Part shown: positions 36,331 to 47,700 of the stretch, piece after piece
Layout of the letters: the number at the start of each line of letters is the position of its first letter
Position numbering within the stretch: position 1 is the first letter of the stretch
Source of the DNA: Malus domestica
Taxonomy: Eukaryota > Streptophyta > Magnoliopsida > Rosales > Rosaceae
Assembly (NCBI RefSeq): GCF_042453785.1
Contig: NC_091674.1
Span: forward strand, 31,445,501-31,509,500
Direction: 5' to 3'
DNA length: 64,000 nt
The notes under the pieces: model-generated
The model's database searches: none
The model's input: the letters and a program-made list of their open reading frames with translations, nothing else
What the model was told of the DNA's origin: nothing
Translations under genes and position numbers: made by a program

Positions 36331-39300
36331 CCATTATGGTAGCTAATAAATATATACTTGTCAGTATACTCGAGGAGATAAATTATTTGATGAAGAGGTG
36401 ATTACATGTTTATGAACTTATCAGTATGCTTAGGAGTTAGGAGGAGGGAGATTCATATAACCATTTTAGTCAAGTTTGGTAAGAGTGGTATAGATTACAG
36501 TTTAGTCTACTGATTGTGTGTTTATGAACTTATGAAATGCGGAGTTCTTGACGTCCTATCTGGGAATAGTAAATGTTTGTTATCTGATGAGGTGCATGAT
36601 CTTTTTCCGTCTTTTATTGCTCAATTAATTTTTAGTGATGGTGGGGTTGTTGAGTGCTGCCCAAAACTACAACTTCACCTTGTTCAGTGCTGCATACAGG
36701 AGTAATTGTTTTCATTAGTTGGGAGTTCTCATGATAATGTGAGCAGTGATAAAGGTAGAGTTAAACAGCTGTTGTTTCCTTCAGGCCTCTGTGCTCACAT
36801 CTTCATCATTGTTTGCTCGTTAGCAACACTATGTCAGATTAGAGTGGCATCGGATGTGATATGGTTTTGACTGTATAATTTGATCTAGTTTATTAAATAT
36901 TTATGGAATTGCAACCTCTTTTCTATTATTATACATCTCCCGGATAGTTACCTTTTTCTATTTTTATTATTTGTTTCTCTTATGCATGCATCTACATGTG
37001 GGAAAGTTAGCACTTATGACGTCTGTGTTTCTGTAGGAGGCAAAAGCCTGGCAAAGAAGAAAAAAAATGAGGTACGTTTGTGTCTGGGGTGATTCTTTTT
37101 GTACTGTGGCCATTATTGTTTCCCTTTTATTTTATGACGATATGTATAAACGACTAGATACCAAAGAAGGAGAGTTGGATATCTATAAACTAGCTAGAGC
37201 AAGGGAAAAGAAGACAAGGGACCTAAACCAAGTGAGGTGCATCAAGGATGAGGATGGAAAGGTTCTTGCTACAGAGAACGCGGTTAAAGACAGATGGAAA
37301 GGTTATTTTCATAATCTTTTCAATGAAGGACATGAAAGGAGTGCTTCTTTAGGGGAGTTGAGTAACTCAGAAGAGTGTAGAAACTACTCTTTTTATCGTA
37401 GAATCCGGAAGGAAGAAGTGGTTGTAGCTTTGAAGAAGATGAAGCATAGAAAAGCAGTAGGCCCAGACGATATACCAATCGAAGTGTGGAAAGTTTTGGG
37501 AGAGACAGGTATAACATGGCTCACTGACCTTTTCAATAGGATTTTGAAAACGAAGAAGATGCCAAATGAGTGGCGAACGAGCACTTTGGTGCCTATCTAC
37601 AAGAATAAGGGCGATGTACAAAATTGCATGAACTATAGGGGTATTAAGCTAATGAGTCATACAATGAAGCTCTGGGAGAGAGTCATTGAGCATAGATTGA
37701 GGCAAGAGACACGGGTTTCGGACAACCAATTCGGGTTCATGCCAGGGCGCTCAACCATGGAGGCAATCTATCTCTTACGAAGATTGATGGAAAGATATAG
37801 AGATGGGAAAAAGGATTTACACATGGTCTTTATAGATTTGGAAAAAGCGTATGATAGGGTCCCAAGAGACATTCTTTGGAGGATTTTAGAGAAGAAAGGA
37901 GTACGAGTAGCATATATCCAAGCTATACAGGATATGTATGAAGGAGCAAAGACTGCCGTAAGAACTCATGAAGGACAAACCGAAAGCTTTCCCATAACTG
38001 TAGGATTACATCAAGGCTCATCCTTAAGTCCTTACCTTTTTGCGTTGGTAATGGATGAGTTAACAGGACATATTCAAGATGATATTCCTTGGTGTATGCT
38101 TTTCGCAGACGATATAGTGTTGATAGATGAAACTCAAGAAGGGGTAAATGCAAAGCTTAACCTTTGGAGAGAAGTGTTGGAATCTAAAGGTCTTCGCCTA
38201 AGCCGATCAAAGACAGAATATATGGAGTGCAAGTTTAGTGCAAATGGAGGCCAAAATGAGTTAGGGGTGAGGATCGGAGATCAAGAAATACCAAAGAGCG
38301 ACCGTTTTCGTTACCTAGGATCTATCTTGCAAAAGAACGGAGAATTAGATGGAGATCTCAACCATAGAATACAAGTTGGATGGATGAAGTGGAAGAGTGC
38401 ATCCGGCGTGTTGTGTGACCGCCGTATGCCACTGAAGCTCAAGGGAAAATTTTATAGGACGACAATAAGGCCGGCGATGCTGTATGGCACAGAATGTTGG
38501 GCGGTGAAGCATCAACACGTACACAAAATGGGTGTAGCGGAGATGAGGATGCTTCGTTGGATGTGTGGGCACACGAGAAAGGATAAGATTAGGAATGAGG
38601 ATATCCGGGGTAAAGTAGGAGTAGCCGAAATTGAAGGAAAGATGAGAGAAAATCGGTTACGGTGGTTTGGACATGTGCAAAGAAGGCCTATTGACGCTCC
38701 GATTAGAAGATGCGACTATGGGACAGAGGTTCAGGGCCGAAGGGGTAGAGGAAGACCCAGGAAAACTTTGAGAGAGACCCTAAGAAAAGACTTAGAGTAC
38801 TTGGATCTAACGGAGGACATGACACAGGACAGAACACAATGGCGTTCTAAGATTCATATAGCCGATCCCACTCAGTGACTTGGATTTTCCAAGTCTCCAA
38901 CCGAGAAGTTGTCCTCGCTCGGGAAATTAAGGAAACACTACCTCAACCTACATGCTCCACTCACAAAGCTCCAACATACAAGCTTCAACAAAAGAAAATT
39001 CAAAGAACTTAGCGAAGAAGGCTTTGGTGATTTAACACAATACGTTGAAATGAAGGAAAGCTTATTTATTGATATCCCCGATAAATTACAAATATGTACA
39101 TATACTTGAGTCAAAATAAACAAACAAGAGGGAGCCTTCACAAAGGTTGCTTAGGAGAAGTCTCGGCAGTCGGTAGAGCCCCAGAAAGAGAAGGCACCGG
39201 AGGGGGATCATTCGGAGCCTCAGTACTGGACAGAACCCTAGAAGGAGGAGGCATCAGAGGTTGATCATTTGGAGCTTCATTACGCGGTACAGCCCCAGAA

Positions 39301-42300
39301 GACGAAGGCAATAAATGCCTTTGGAACAAACCCACAAATCTCTGATGATCAAGTAAAACCTGACCATCAGATTCCTTCATCTGGTCAAGCTTCCTCTTCA
39401 TGTTTGTAGCATAGTCATGTGCGAGCCGGTGCAACTGTTTATTCTCATGCTTGAGCCCTCTAATCTCCTGTTTGAGACTCATCACTTCAGCCGCCAATGA
39501 TTCAACTTGGCGGGTTCGAGCAAATAGGCGTTGGGCCATATTAGACACAGAACCTGCACACTGAACACTAAGAGCCAGAGAATCCTTAACAGCCAACTCA
39601 TCAGACCGTTTGGAAAGTAGTCTGTTATCTTTGGGAGTGAGAAGGTTCCTGGCCACTACCGCAGCGGTCATATCATTCTTCATCACGGAATCCCCAACGG
39701 TAAGAGGACCAGTAGGGGAGATGAAGGATGGGCGCCATATGTTGTCTGGAGAAGGCGGGGCTGCCTCTTCAACAAGGTTCAAGTCAAAACGACGGTCGGA
39801 GGGGCCAGACATTTTCAAAGGTGTAGAAGAGAGAAGAGGTCGGACAAATCAAGATCTTAGAAGTGCAAGAATGGAGCTTCTACTGGTGGATATTCAAGTG
39901 TGCTTTGGAACTTAATGTCAGCCTCTATAAAAATCTGCACTCGACGAAGCTTCAGAAATCGAAGAGGCGTTTGCTTTCTCAAAAGCTGGGCTGCTCAGAG
40001 ACCACGAGGGTCGATCTCAGAAATCGAAGAGGCGTTTGCTTTCTCAAAAGCTGGGCTGCTCAAAGACCACGAAGGCCGATCTCAGAAATCGAAGAGGTTT
40101 GCTTTCTCAAAAGCTGGGCTGTTCAGAGACCACGAGGGCCGATCTCAGAAATCGAAGAGGTTTGCTTTCTCAAAAGCTGGGCTGCTCAGAGACCACGAGG
40201 GTCGATCTCAGAAATCGAAGAGGCACCTACTTTTCCAGCCTTGTCAGCACCTGTCACACGCACACTCAGCTTTGCGGAAATTATGGGCATTCTGTCGAAG
40301 ATTTCTGGCGAAGTAGAAAGCACATGAATCGTACTGTTCAATCACCCACTTCCCACACGCAACAGTAGCTCATGGGTACCACATATAACTTTGCCAAAGT
40401 TCTCTGACAAAGTTGAGACTACTTTTCCAGCCCTGTCAGCACCTATCACACGCACACTCAGCTTTGCGGAAATTATGGGCATTCTGTCGAAGATTTCTGG
40501 CGAAGTAGAAAGCACATGAATCGTACTGTTCAATCACCCACTTCCCACACGCAACAGTAGCTCATGGGTACCACATATAACTTTGCCAAAGTTCTCTGAC
40601 AAAGTCGAGACACGTGAAGCTTGCAACTCTCACTACATCGCTCTGACCAAGAAGGGTAAAAGAATAGCAAAGAAACAACACTAACAAAGTTTAGACACAT
40701 AAATTTTGACGGCCTAGCTACCATATTATTACCCACAAGGGTAAAGGAACAGTACCACTGCTGGATAATTGGAAAGTCCCGGTGTGTCAACCTCTGTGCT
40801 TCATGGCAAGGTAGACTAGCAAACATGCCCAACCTTTACTCACATTCGAGAAAACACTCCCAACAAGATTGCTTGCCCCAAAATCGAAGAGGCATCGCCC
40901 TCCGAATCTCGAGAGCCAGACTCCCAACATGATTACTTTCTCAAAAATCGAAGAGAGGGTAAAGGAACAGTACCACTGCTGGATAATTTGAAAGTCCCTG
41001 TGTGTCATCCTCTGTGCTTCGTGGCAAGGTAGACTAGCAAACATGCCCAACCTTTACTCACATTCGAGAAAACACCCCCAACAAGATTGCTTGCTCCAAA
41101 ATCGAAGAGGCACCGCCCTCCGAATCTCGAGAGCCAGACTCCTAACATGATTACTTTCTCAAAAATCGAAGAGAGGGTAAAGGAACAGTACCACTGCTGG
41201 ATAATTGGAAAGTCCCTGTGTGTCAACCTCTGTGCTTCGTGGCAAGGTAGACTAGCAAACATGCCCAACCTTTACTCATATTCGAGAAAACACTCCCAAC
41301 TCCCAACATGATTACTTTCTCAAAAATCGAAGACACCGCTCTCCGAATCTCGAGAGCCAGACCCCCAGCATGATTGCTTTCTCAAAAATCGAAGAGGCAT
41401 CGTTTTCCGAATCTCGAGAGTCAGATCCCCGACAGGATTGCTTGTTCGAAAACCGAAGAGGCACCACTTTCCCAACTTCAAGAGCCGGATCTCCTTGGAT
41501 AAAGCTTGTCTGTAATCTTCACACGCAACATCAGCTTTCCAGATACCACATATCACTTTTTCAAAGTGCTCTGACAGAGTTAAAACTTGTGAAGCTGGCA
41601 GCTCCCACTACCGTGCTATGACCAAGCAGGGTAAAGGAATAGCATTATTACTTGATGTTAGGGAGACTCCTATATATGTCGACCTCCATCCCCAACGGAC
41701 AGGCAGACCTGCAAAAATGCTCAACCCTTCCTCTTATTTGAGAGGGCATTCCCAACGAAGCCTTTCGAAATATTCAGCTTTCTTTCCCCCCGATAATACC
41801 TCTGTAAACAAGCTATACTAGAGCAAGAATATCTCATATCATCAGGGTTAAAAGCAAGAGTATCCCATATCATGCTTTTTCCCTGTCTTTTCCTTTGGCC
41901 TTGTTCTTACCTGCAAGACAAGGAGAAAGAGAGCAATCAGTCAGCACTTGGAATCAAGCTTCCAGTCAGGAACTGACTGCCTGGAACCCCTTACTTGATT
42001 ACTTACCTGGCATTGCTCTCGAGTACTCATCTTCAACATCTTATGCTTACAGGGAAGATACCGCATCTGCCTGAGGAACAGATAGAGCAAGTGAGAAGGA
42101 TACAAGGAAGCATGTGGAGACAAGCGTAACAGCACACGTGCCGATACATCCACTACTCTGTCAAAAGCAAAAGTATCCCATATCAGTAGGGTCGAACGTA
42201 CTCTAGATTTGATGGACTTGTTTTGACCCTCAAATTCTTCAGTCGGCCTTATACTTTGGAGGAAACCAGAAAACCCTCCAGCCCAGTTCAAGAATAAGCC

Positions 42301-44205
42301 TGTGGAAAGTTACTTCTTCAAAAGCAAAAGTATCCCATATCATCTCTTCTCATTTTTCTTCTCTTTATCCTTCATGCTGACATTCACCTCTCCCAGACCC
42401 TGCGTAAAGCGGGAGCCTTGTGCACTGGGTACGACCTTTTTTTTATCCTTCATGCTGCCTGCAAGATAGGGAGAATGTGAACAATCAGCCGGAGCTCTGA
42501 TTGCTTACCTTGTCTGTTACCTCTTTCAGCAGATCCCCTAGCTCGGCGACTTGGGAGACTCCTACTACATGGTGTGTATCGCGCTTGACCAAGCCTGAAA
42601 CTACAAGTAAGCTTCAAGTGACATTGATACATTACCTTGTGCATCTCCACAAGTTACAGATACCACCCCTGGATGGAGGAAGAGTACTTCCAGAGAAGAT
42701 TCCACATGTACCTATGAGACAGATAAGGAAAGTCAAGCCGATACCACACTCCGGGACTTAGAAGTTTCGTGGTTACGAGATCATTCTCCCACAATATTTC
42801 CTAATGTCATTTGTACTAAATCATTCACTTGTACTCCCTAAAGGAGAGCTTGAACCTATGTACTTGTGTAAACCCTTCACAATTAATGAGAACTCCTCTA
42901 TTCCGTGGACGTAGCCAATCTGGGTGAATCACGTACATCTTGTGTTTGCTTTCCTATCTCTATCCATTTATATACTTATCCACACTAATGACCGGAGCAA
43001 TCTAGCGAAGATCACAAAAAGTGACCGTTTTCGCTACCTAGGATCTATCTTGCAAGAGAACGGAGAATTAGATGGAGATCTCAACCATAGAATACAAGCT
43101 GGATGGATGAGTGTATCCGGCGTGTTGTGTGATCGTCGTAGGCCACTGAAGCTCAAGGGAAAATTTTATAGGACGGCAATAAGGCCAACGATGTTGTATG
43201 GCACAGAATGTTGGGCGGTGAAGCATCAACACGTACACAAAATGGGTGTAGCGGAGATGAGGATGCTTCGTGGGATGTATGGGCACACGAGAAAGGATAA
43301 GATTGGGAATGAGGATATCCAAGGTAAAGTAGGAGTAGCCAAAATTGAAGGAAATATGAGAGAAAATCGGTTCCGGTGGTTTGGACATGTGCAAAGAAGG
43401 CCTACTGACGCTCCGGTTCGAAAATGTGACTACGGGACAGAAGTTCAGGGCCGAAGGGGTAGAGGAAGACCTAGGAAAACTTTGGAAGAGACCCTAAGAA
43501 AAGACTTGATTACTTGGATCTAACGGAGGACATGACACAAAACCGAGCGCAATGGCGTTCTAGGATTCATATGGCCGACCCCACTTAGTGGGAAAAGGCT
43601 TTGTTGTTGTTGTTGTTGTTGTAATTGTTATCAAAGCTTTTACTCTAAATTAAAATGTATTTCTCAGTGTAAAAGTAAGATTTTGTATTTTTGTGCTTCC
43701 TTTTTCAAAAACATGATTATCCAATTACAATTCTAGAGATTTGCTCTCTTAACTTGTTAATGCTCGATTACCTTTTATGTGGTAAGATTGTTGTTTAAGT
43801 AATTATTACATTCTACTTTCTGAAGTGTTGAGGTGTGCATAAACATGTAGGTTGAAGAGGATGATATTGAAGAAAGCACCTCAGAATCGCAGGTAATTCC
43901 TACTTTATTTAAAATTTTAATTATAGTGTCATGGATATGGATTTTTTAATTTTTTGGTGCAATTCCTTGAAATTAAGATGCGTGATTGGTGATGGCATAT
44001 CTGGTGCCTTGGCATTTTGGGCGCTGATCATTGAAATTGCCATGATTTTTTTTTTAAACTGATAATGATTTTGGATGCAGCGCTCTAGTAATAACATTTC
44101 CATGTTGACTGGAAGTTAACCTTAATTACTGTCGAAAATAATGATTTCTTGAGTTTATGCTTTGTGTAGGATACGGATCTTAGTGATGAAGATTGGGCTG
44201 CTTGA
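32889..44205 (+). CDS. RHL1: DNA-binding protein RHL1 (ROOT HAIRLESS 1 / HYP7)
   Basis: Twelve exons: 32889-33224, 33306-33416, 34069-34155, 34246-34451, 35084-35199, 35348-35574, 35869-35962, 36048-36088, 36236-36284, 37037-37071, 43851-43892 and 44170-44205, giving 459 residues. RHL1 is a nuclear subunit of the plant topoisomerase VI complex, needed for endoreduplication and root-hair and hypocotyl growth. The conserved core is in exons 1-4: [57 protein letters not shown] and [16 protein letters not shown]. The rest is acidic and lysine-rich, with [19 protein letters not shown], a TLFKKVEKK segment and the C-terminal DLSDEDWAA. The intron between exons 5 and 6 has AT-AC ends of the U12 type. 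Intron 10 is 6.8 kb because of nested insertions. A possible extra exon near 35,660 was left out. Exon junctions in the acidic tail are less certain than in the core. Confidence 0.93.
35200..35347 (+). other. Putative U12-type AT-AC intron of RHL1
   Basis: The 5' end reads ATATCCTAG, against the minor-spliceosome consensus ATATCCTTT. The 3' end has TCCCTTAAC at 35,329-35,337 (consensus TTCCTTAAC), with the branch A 11 bases before the terminal AC of GGTAGATAC. Splicing here joins ...AGT AGT GGA A to AG ACT GAC AAT and keeps the frame; GT-AG alternatives nearby are weak. Length 148 bp. Confidence 0.72.
36285..36326. repeat. (CT)n microsatellite forming the start of an RHL1 intron
   Basis: The donor of exon 9 (exon end 36,284) is GTCTCTCTCT..., so the splice donor itself is the first unit of an approximately 40-bp CT repeat. 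Confidence 0.85.
37072..37129 (+). other. Original left part of RHL1 intron 10
   Basis: GTACGTTTGTGTCTGGGG begins the intron. About 58 bases of ordinary intron precede the first LINE-derived codons. Confidence 0.5.
37130..38876 (+). mobile_element. RTE-type LINE, 5'-truncated, with uninterrupted reverse-transcriptase ORF
   Basis: From about 37,133 ([14 protein letters not shown]) to the stop at 38,876-38,878 one frame stays open for about 580 codons. It holds the reverse transcriptase with motif [19 protein letters not shown], motif [21 protein letters not shown], the catalytic FADD at 38,102-38,113 and the YLGSILQ thumb-side motif, then the conserved RTE C-terminus ending IHIADPTQ. The N-terminal endonuclease domain is missing, so the copy is 5'-truncated and not autonomous. 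Normal family members end with ...GCCGACCCCACTTAGTGGGA and a (TTG)n tail; this copy diverges at that point (CCCACTCAGTGACTTGG) and runs into the next element. It lies in the sense orientation in RHL1 intron 10. The open frame suggests a fairly recent insertion. Confidence 0.88.
39138..39818 (-). other. 226-codon open frame inside the LTR-like unit
   Basis: The frame has a start-like context ([16 protein letters not shown]), a heptad-rich stretch around residues 110-150 ([20 protein letters not shown]) that looks like a coiled coil, and a Pro/Ser-rich tail with the phrase EAPND repeated. I recall closely related unnamed proteins encoded within repeats of apple and pear. No known domain; function unknown. 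It is treated as part of the fossil element rather than a host gene. Confidence 0.45.
39953..40210. repeat. 63-65-bp tandem repeat, about four copies
   Basis: Units begin CAGAAATCGAAGAGG at 39,953, 40,018, 40,083, 40,146 and 40,209 (partial). Periods are 65, 65, 63 and 63; each continues TTTGCTTTCTCAAAAGCTGG, GCTG.TCA.AGACCACGA. Confidence 0.92.
40231..40612. repeat. About 191-bp tandem duplication
   Basis: The segment starting ACTTTTCCAGCC at about 40,231 is repeated at about 40,422, through CTTTGCGGAAATTATGGGCA and the phrase GTACCACATATAACTTTGCC, with few differences. Confidence 0.9.
40739..41300. repeat. 218-bp tandem repeat, about 2.6 copies
   Basis: Units start GGGTAAAGGAACAGTACCAC at 40,739, 40,957 and 41,175, an exact 218-bp period, with only scattered substitutions. 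The third is incomplete and leads into degenerate AAATCGAAGA-containing sequence up to about 41,470. Confidence 0.93.
43017..43622 (+). mobile_element. RTE-type LINE 3' fragment, second copy
   Basis: Begins AGTGACCGTTTTCGCTACCT, corresponding to 38,300 in the first copy, and runs to the true family 3' end: GGCCGACCCCACTTAGTGGG, AAAAGGC and (TTG)n ending at about 43,622. It codes for the C-terminal 185 or so residues of the RTE ORF ([20 protein letters not shown] onward). It has a short in-frame loss relative to copy 1 (GWMSVSG versus [10 protein letters not shown]) and a late frame change near 43,508 that disrupts the normal end. Divergence from copy 1 is several percent, so the two are separate family members. 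Confidence 0.88.
43623..43850 (+). other. Original right part of RHL1 intron 10
   Basis: AT-rich intron sequence after the (TTG)n tail, ending in ...ATAAACATGTAG directly before exon 11. Confidence 0.55.
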
Positions 44206-44776
44206 GGTCAGTGGTCTCACAAATTGACACGTTGCCATGTATTGCAATTTTCACTCGCATCAAACATTATTATTTTGATGTAGCGTCGTCACTTTTAAGT
44301 AGAGTGTTCTTGATGATTTGGATAGGCCTTGCCTTATATTGGGGAAAGTTGAAGCATTGGCTTCTGGACGTGGGTCCAATTCCGAGTTGTGGTTCAGGAA
44401 CTAAAATTAAGGGATCATTGCTCCATGTAATCATAAGTTGAGCATTAAAGTAAAGAAAACTAGACAAGGCATTTGAAAGCGGTTTTTACCATTTACTGAG
44501 CTACAAATATACAAGTAACAAAAAATAAAAAATAAAGAGTTGGATCCACCATGATGAACATTTACCAGTTGACGAGAATTGACGCAGCGGCACCATATAT
44601 GTGGTCCACCAACCAGGATTAAGTTTTTAGATGATTGGGAGATAATATTTGATTGTTCCATAAGCAAATTCGATGCAAACCTTCCTTCCAAAGACTTGTA
44701 CAGATGATTCATATATATACATACACATATATGATATCATGCATAGGGGGAGGCATGGGGATGGGGATGAACTTAA
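44206..44776. other. Tail-to-tail gap between RHL1 and YSL7
   Basis: 571 bp separate the two stop codons, so this holds both 3' untranslated regions. No further gene. An AT-repeat (TATATATACATACACATATA) is near 44,713. Confidence 0.5.
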
Positions 44777-47700
44777 TTAGCGCGCTTTACCAGCTATGAA
44801 TGCATCAACTCTAGTGTTTTGTGAGCTTGACAAAAACTTCATGCAAATTGGCGGCTGAACCCCGGCAAGAGCGAGTATTGAAGCAGGCAAAGTCCAAGTA
44901 CCGTCCCCGCAAATCAAACCAGAAGCTACGGCAGGGACAAAAGCGTCTGCCTTGGCTTTGTTTACCCTTCCCCACAAAAACACTATCAAGCTCCCAATGC
45001 ACATGTCGATCGCAAAATACGACCCTAGATAGAAAGGGATTGCCATTGCCATTGGTAGTGGAACAAAGCGTCCCCTCTTTTTACCAAGGCAATCCTTGAG
45101 CACGTTTATGGCAATGGCCGCCCCAAAGAAGATGCCACAAAGCAAGAGGCAGTTCTTGGGTAGAGATTTTACACCTTCTACCGCCAAGACAGCTATGTTA
45201 CGGTACACAACAGCAAAGGGAGATGGATACGCACTTTCAGGTATTCCGAGGTCACTGAAGGCCTTGTAGAAGAGCCAAAACACACAAGGAGAAACTACAC
45301 AACCCATTGCTGTCCCAACGACTTGGCTCACAAACATGGACCGAGGGGAAGCCAAGGTTAGGTAGCCGGTCTTGAAATCCTGGGTTAGATCAGAGGCTGT
45401 CGACACAATGTTCATCATAACTCCACATGCTGCTAGTCCAGCAAGAACACCACCATGTGCAGAACCGGCCCATGCCCCAATCGTGAAGATGGCCACCTTA
45501 CCGTAAGTGGATGCCAGGGACCAGTCAGTGAGGCCACAACCGTATGCATTACAGAAAGCCAACGTGGGTGCAAAGAGGTAGATAACCAATATATAGTACC
45601 ACTTGAGTTGGGGAAATATGTGCGGCACAGTGGCAATTGAGATTGCAGCAAACACAACATACCCTCCAACAGCTATCCACGCTGGGATTTGGTCTTTAAG
45701 AAACAGCTGGGTCCGCCGCTGGTCATCATAAGACAGCTCAGAGCTCACATCTGGAGAGCCTTGATGTTTCTTAACAGGGAGGATGCCGCTCGCATCTTTG
45801 CTTCGGAGTTGAGATTGTAAGGCAATGAGGGTTCGACTTAGCACCTTCACGAAGTTGTATAGCCCATCACCAAGGATCAGGGCAATGGCAATGAAGACCT
45901 ATTTAAACAAGTACATGATAAGTTCCATTGACACACATCCTTACATATATGCATTGGAAGAATATTATTATTAATTAAGGTTTTTTCTTGAGCTGGAAAA
46001 CCGATCACCTTGTAACCTTGAAGGCCATTCATGCTTTTTGGGCTGAGCTCTTTATCGTACCAATCACCACTCCTGGTTTCTATGAGAGGCCACATTAATC
46101 CCCAGGAAAGAATGCCTCCAAGAAGAACTGATATGTTCACATTGTAGGGGCAAATCATCCCCACTCCAACATATGTTGCCGAGAAATCAAAGAAGAACCT
46201 GCGAATGCAATTCCAATTCAGGAGCACGTATGATTAATAACCAGAACTGAACATTTATTCATATCATCGTACGCAAATAAGAAAACCAATTAAGGATGGG
46301 GCAGGGGTGGTATATAAGTATTACTTATTCTGATATGCTTTGAGGCCAAGTGAAGGGAAGCTTGCAAATCCACAATTGTCTCCGGCAGTATAGAACCACT
46401 GAAAGAACCCCCACAAAAAACTGAAGGAGAAGAACTTGCCCAACTCCCTTACTTGTTTCCTAATTAAAAGAGTAGAATAGAGTCATTAGAGTTTAGAGAG
46501 ACACAACTTTCACCTCATGTTATGTTGATTTTGAAGACGTATGTATTAGTCATAAAATGTACGGGTGTGTATATAGGAATGAGGTTTGATGGTGCCTTAC
46601 TTGGCTAGCTTGACTCCTTCGGGAGTGTGGAAACTGTTGATAAGGTAAGCAGTTGCAGTGCCACTTGGATATGTCAATTTGAAGTCTATGATCATGATCT
46701 GAAATTACCAACCATATATGTCAATGAACATGTATACATTAAACTTTGATATACACTGCCCGGCAATGCTCTTTTCTCTATTTGCGAACTATACATAATG
46801 GATTCTATCTTATGATAGGAAATGGAATGCATTGAGTGGGTGGGTGCGCGCGCGCATGCGTGTGTGTGTCTAGTAGCTAGTGTACCTTTCGGAGAGGCAC
46901 GACTGAGAAGAGGCCCAGAAAGCTAACAACAAAGAGAAAGCCAATGATCCAGAGTAATCCTGGATCTTTTGTGTCACTCCTGTCTTTGGATTGCTGGGCA
47001 ATGCGTTCGCTCATTCCAAACAGATAGCTCCCAAACCCTCCTGTGGTCAGTTTGTACATAACATATCAATACATAATCAAACGGAAGGAATTTAACACTA
47101 GGAATATATAGCAGGATGCATCCTAGTACGCAACACAGCCACACAATCCATGACTCCTCTGTGTCCAACCTTTCGGGCCACAGCAAAGTTGTGGCATCTC
47201 TTAATACTGGCAGCACACTGAATTCAACAATGGAAGATTTTCAGTCCTCTAGCAGTGATGGATCCAGTTTTAACAGTGGCTTATTAGCTAGCTCTTCATT
47301 ATTTTTTAGAAGAAACGATATATATTATTAAAAAGAGAAGATTTACAAGACTGGGGGTGTGGCGTCAAATATAGGTAAACAATCTCCATGACCAATCTCA
47401 ACATAAGAGCTGACATGGTTTGGAGAGAATAACGCACAGCCAACAAACCCTTGATACCGCCACCAGTATAACGAACAACTAGCTGATCTGTTGGAAAATC
47501 TTCGCCTGTGTATCCTCATGGGGTTGAGTTGCCTAACATTTGACAACTAATCAGATTCCCCCCTTTTCTTGATCTCCTCTGGTAAAAAAGGTCCTACTAT
47601 TTAATTACATATACATCAAATAGTAATCAAGTAAACTTGTGACGGCCTAACTGCTTAATCCCCGAAAGTTAAAAAAAAAAAAAAAAACAAATGAAACAAA

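Larger units (their letters stand above)
38877..43016. mobile_element. Probable LTR-retrotransposon fossil (long LTR or LARD-like), tandem-repeat rich
   Basis: A 4.1-kb unit that begins TGACTTGGATTTTCC and ends ...TAGCGAAGATCACA, giving the TG...CA ends of an LTR. The last 200 bp (GTGTAAACCCTTCACAATTA, then GTGGACGTAGCCAATCTGGG, then CACGTACATCTTGTGTTTGC) read like the R/U5 part of a plant LTR. The interior is non-autonomous: no gag-pol domains, but three families of tandem repeats and one 226-codon antisense frame. No matching direct repeat flanks the unit. Both sides are RTE LINE sequence. It is an incomplete or rearranged fossil; the number of breaks cannot be judged from one copy. Family (Gypsy/TAT-like or LARD) is inferred only. 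Age cannot be set from a single LTR. Confidence 0.5.

Noticed and set aside
39953-40210. CRISPR-like array
   Set aside because: The repeats are contiguous with no unique spacers and the genome is a plant nucleus.
39863-40368. Three overlapping repetitive frames (for example RNRRG, FSKAG repeats)
   Set aside because: They are translations of the 63-65-bp tandem array in all three frames, not a protein gene.
38877-43016. Reading the 4.1-kb unit as a simple solo LTR inserted in one RTE copy
   Set aside because: No target duplication at its borders, and the flanking RTE segments overlap instead of abutting.
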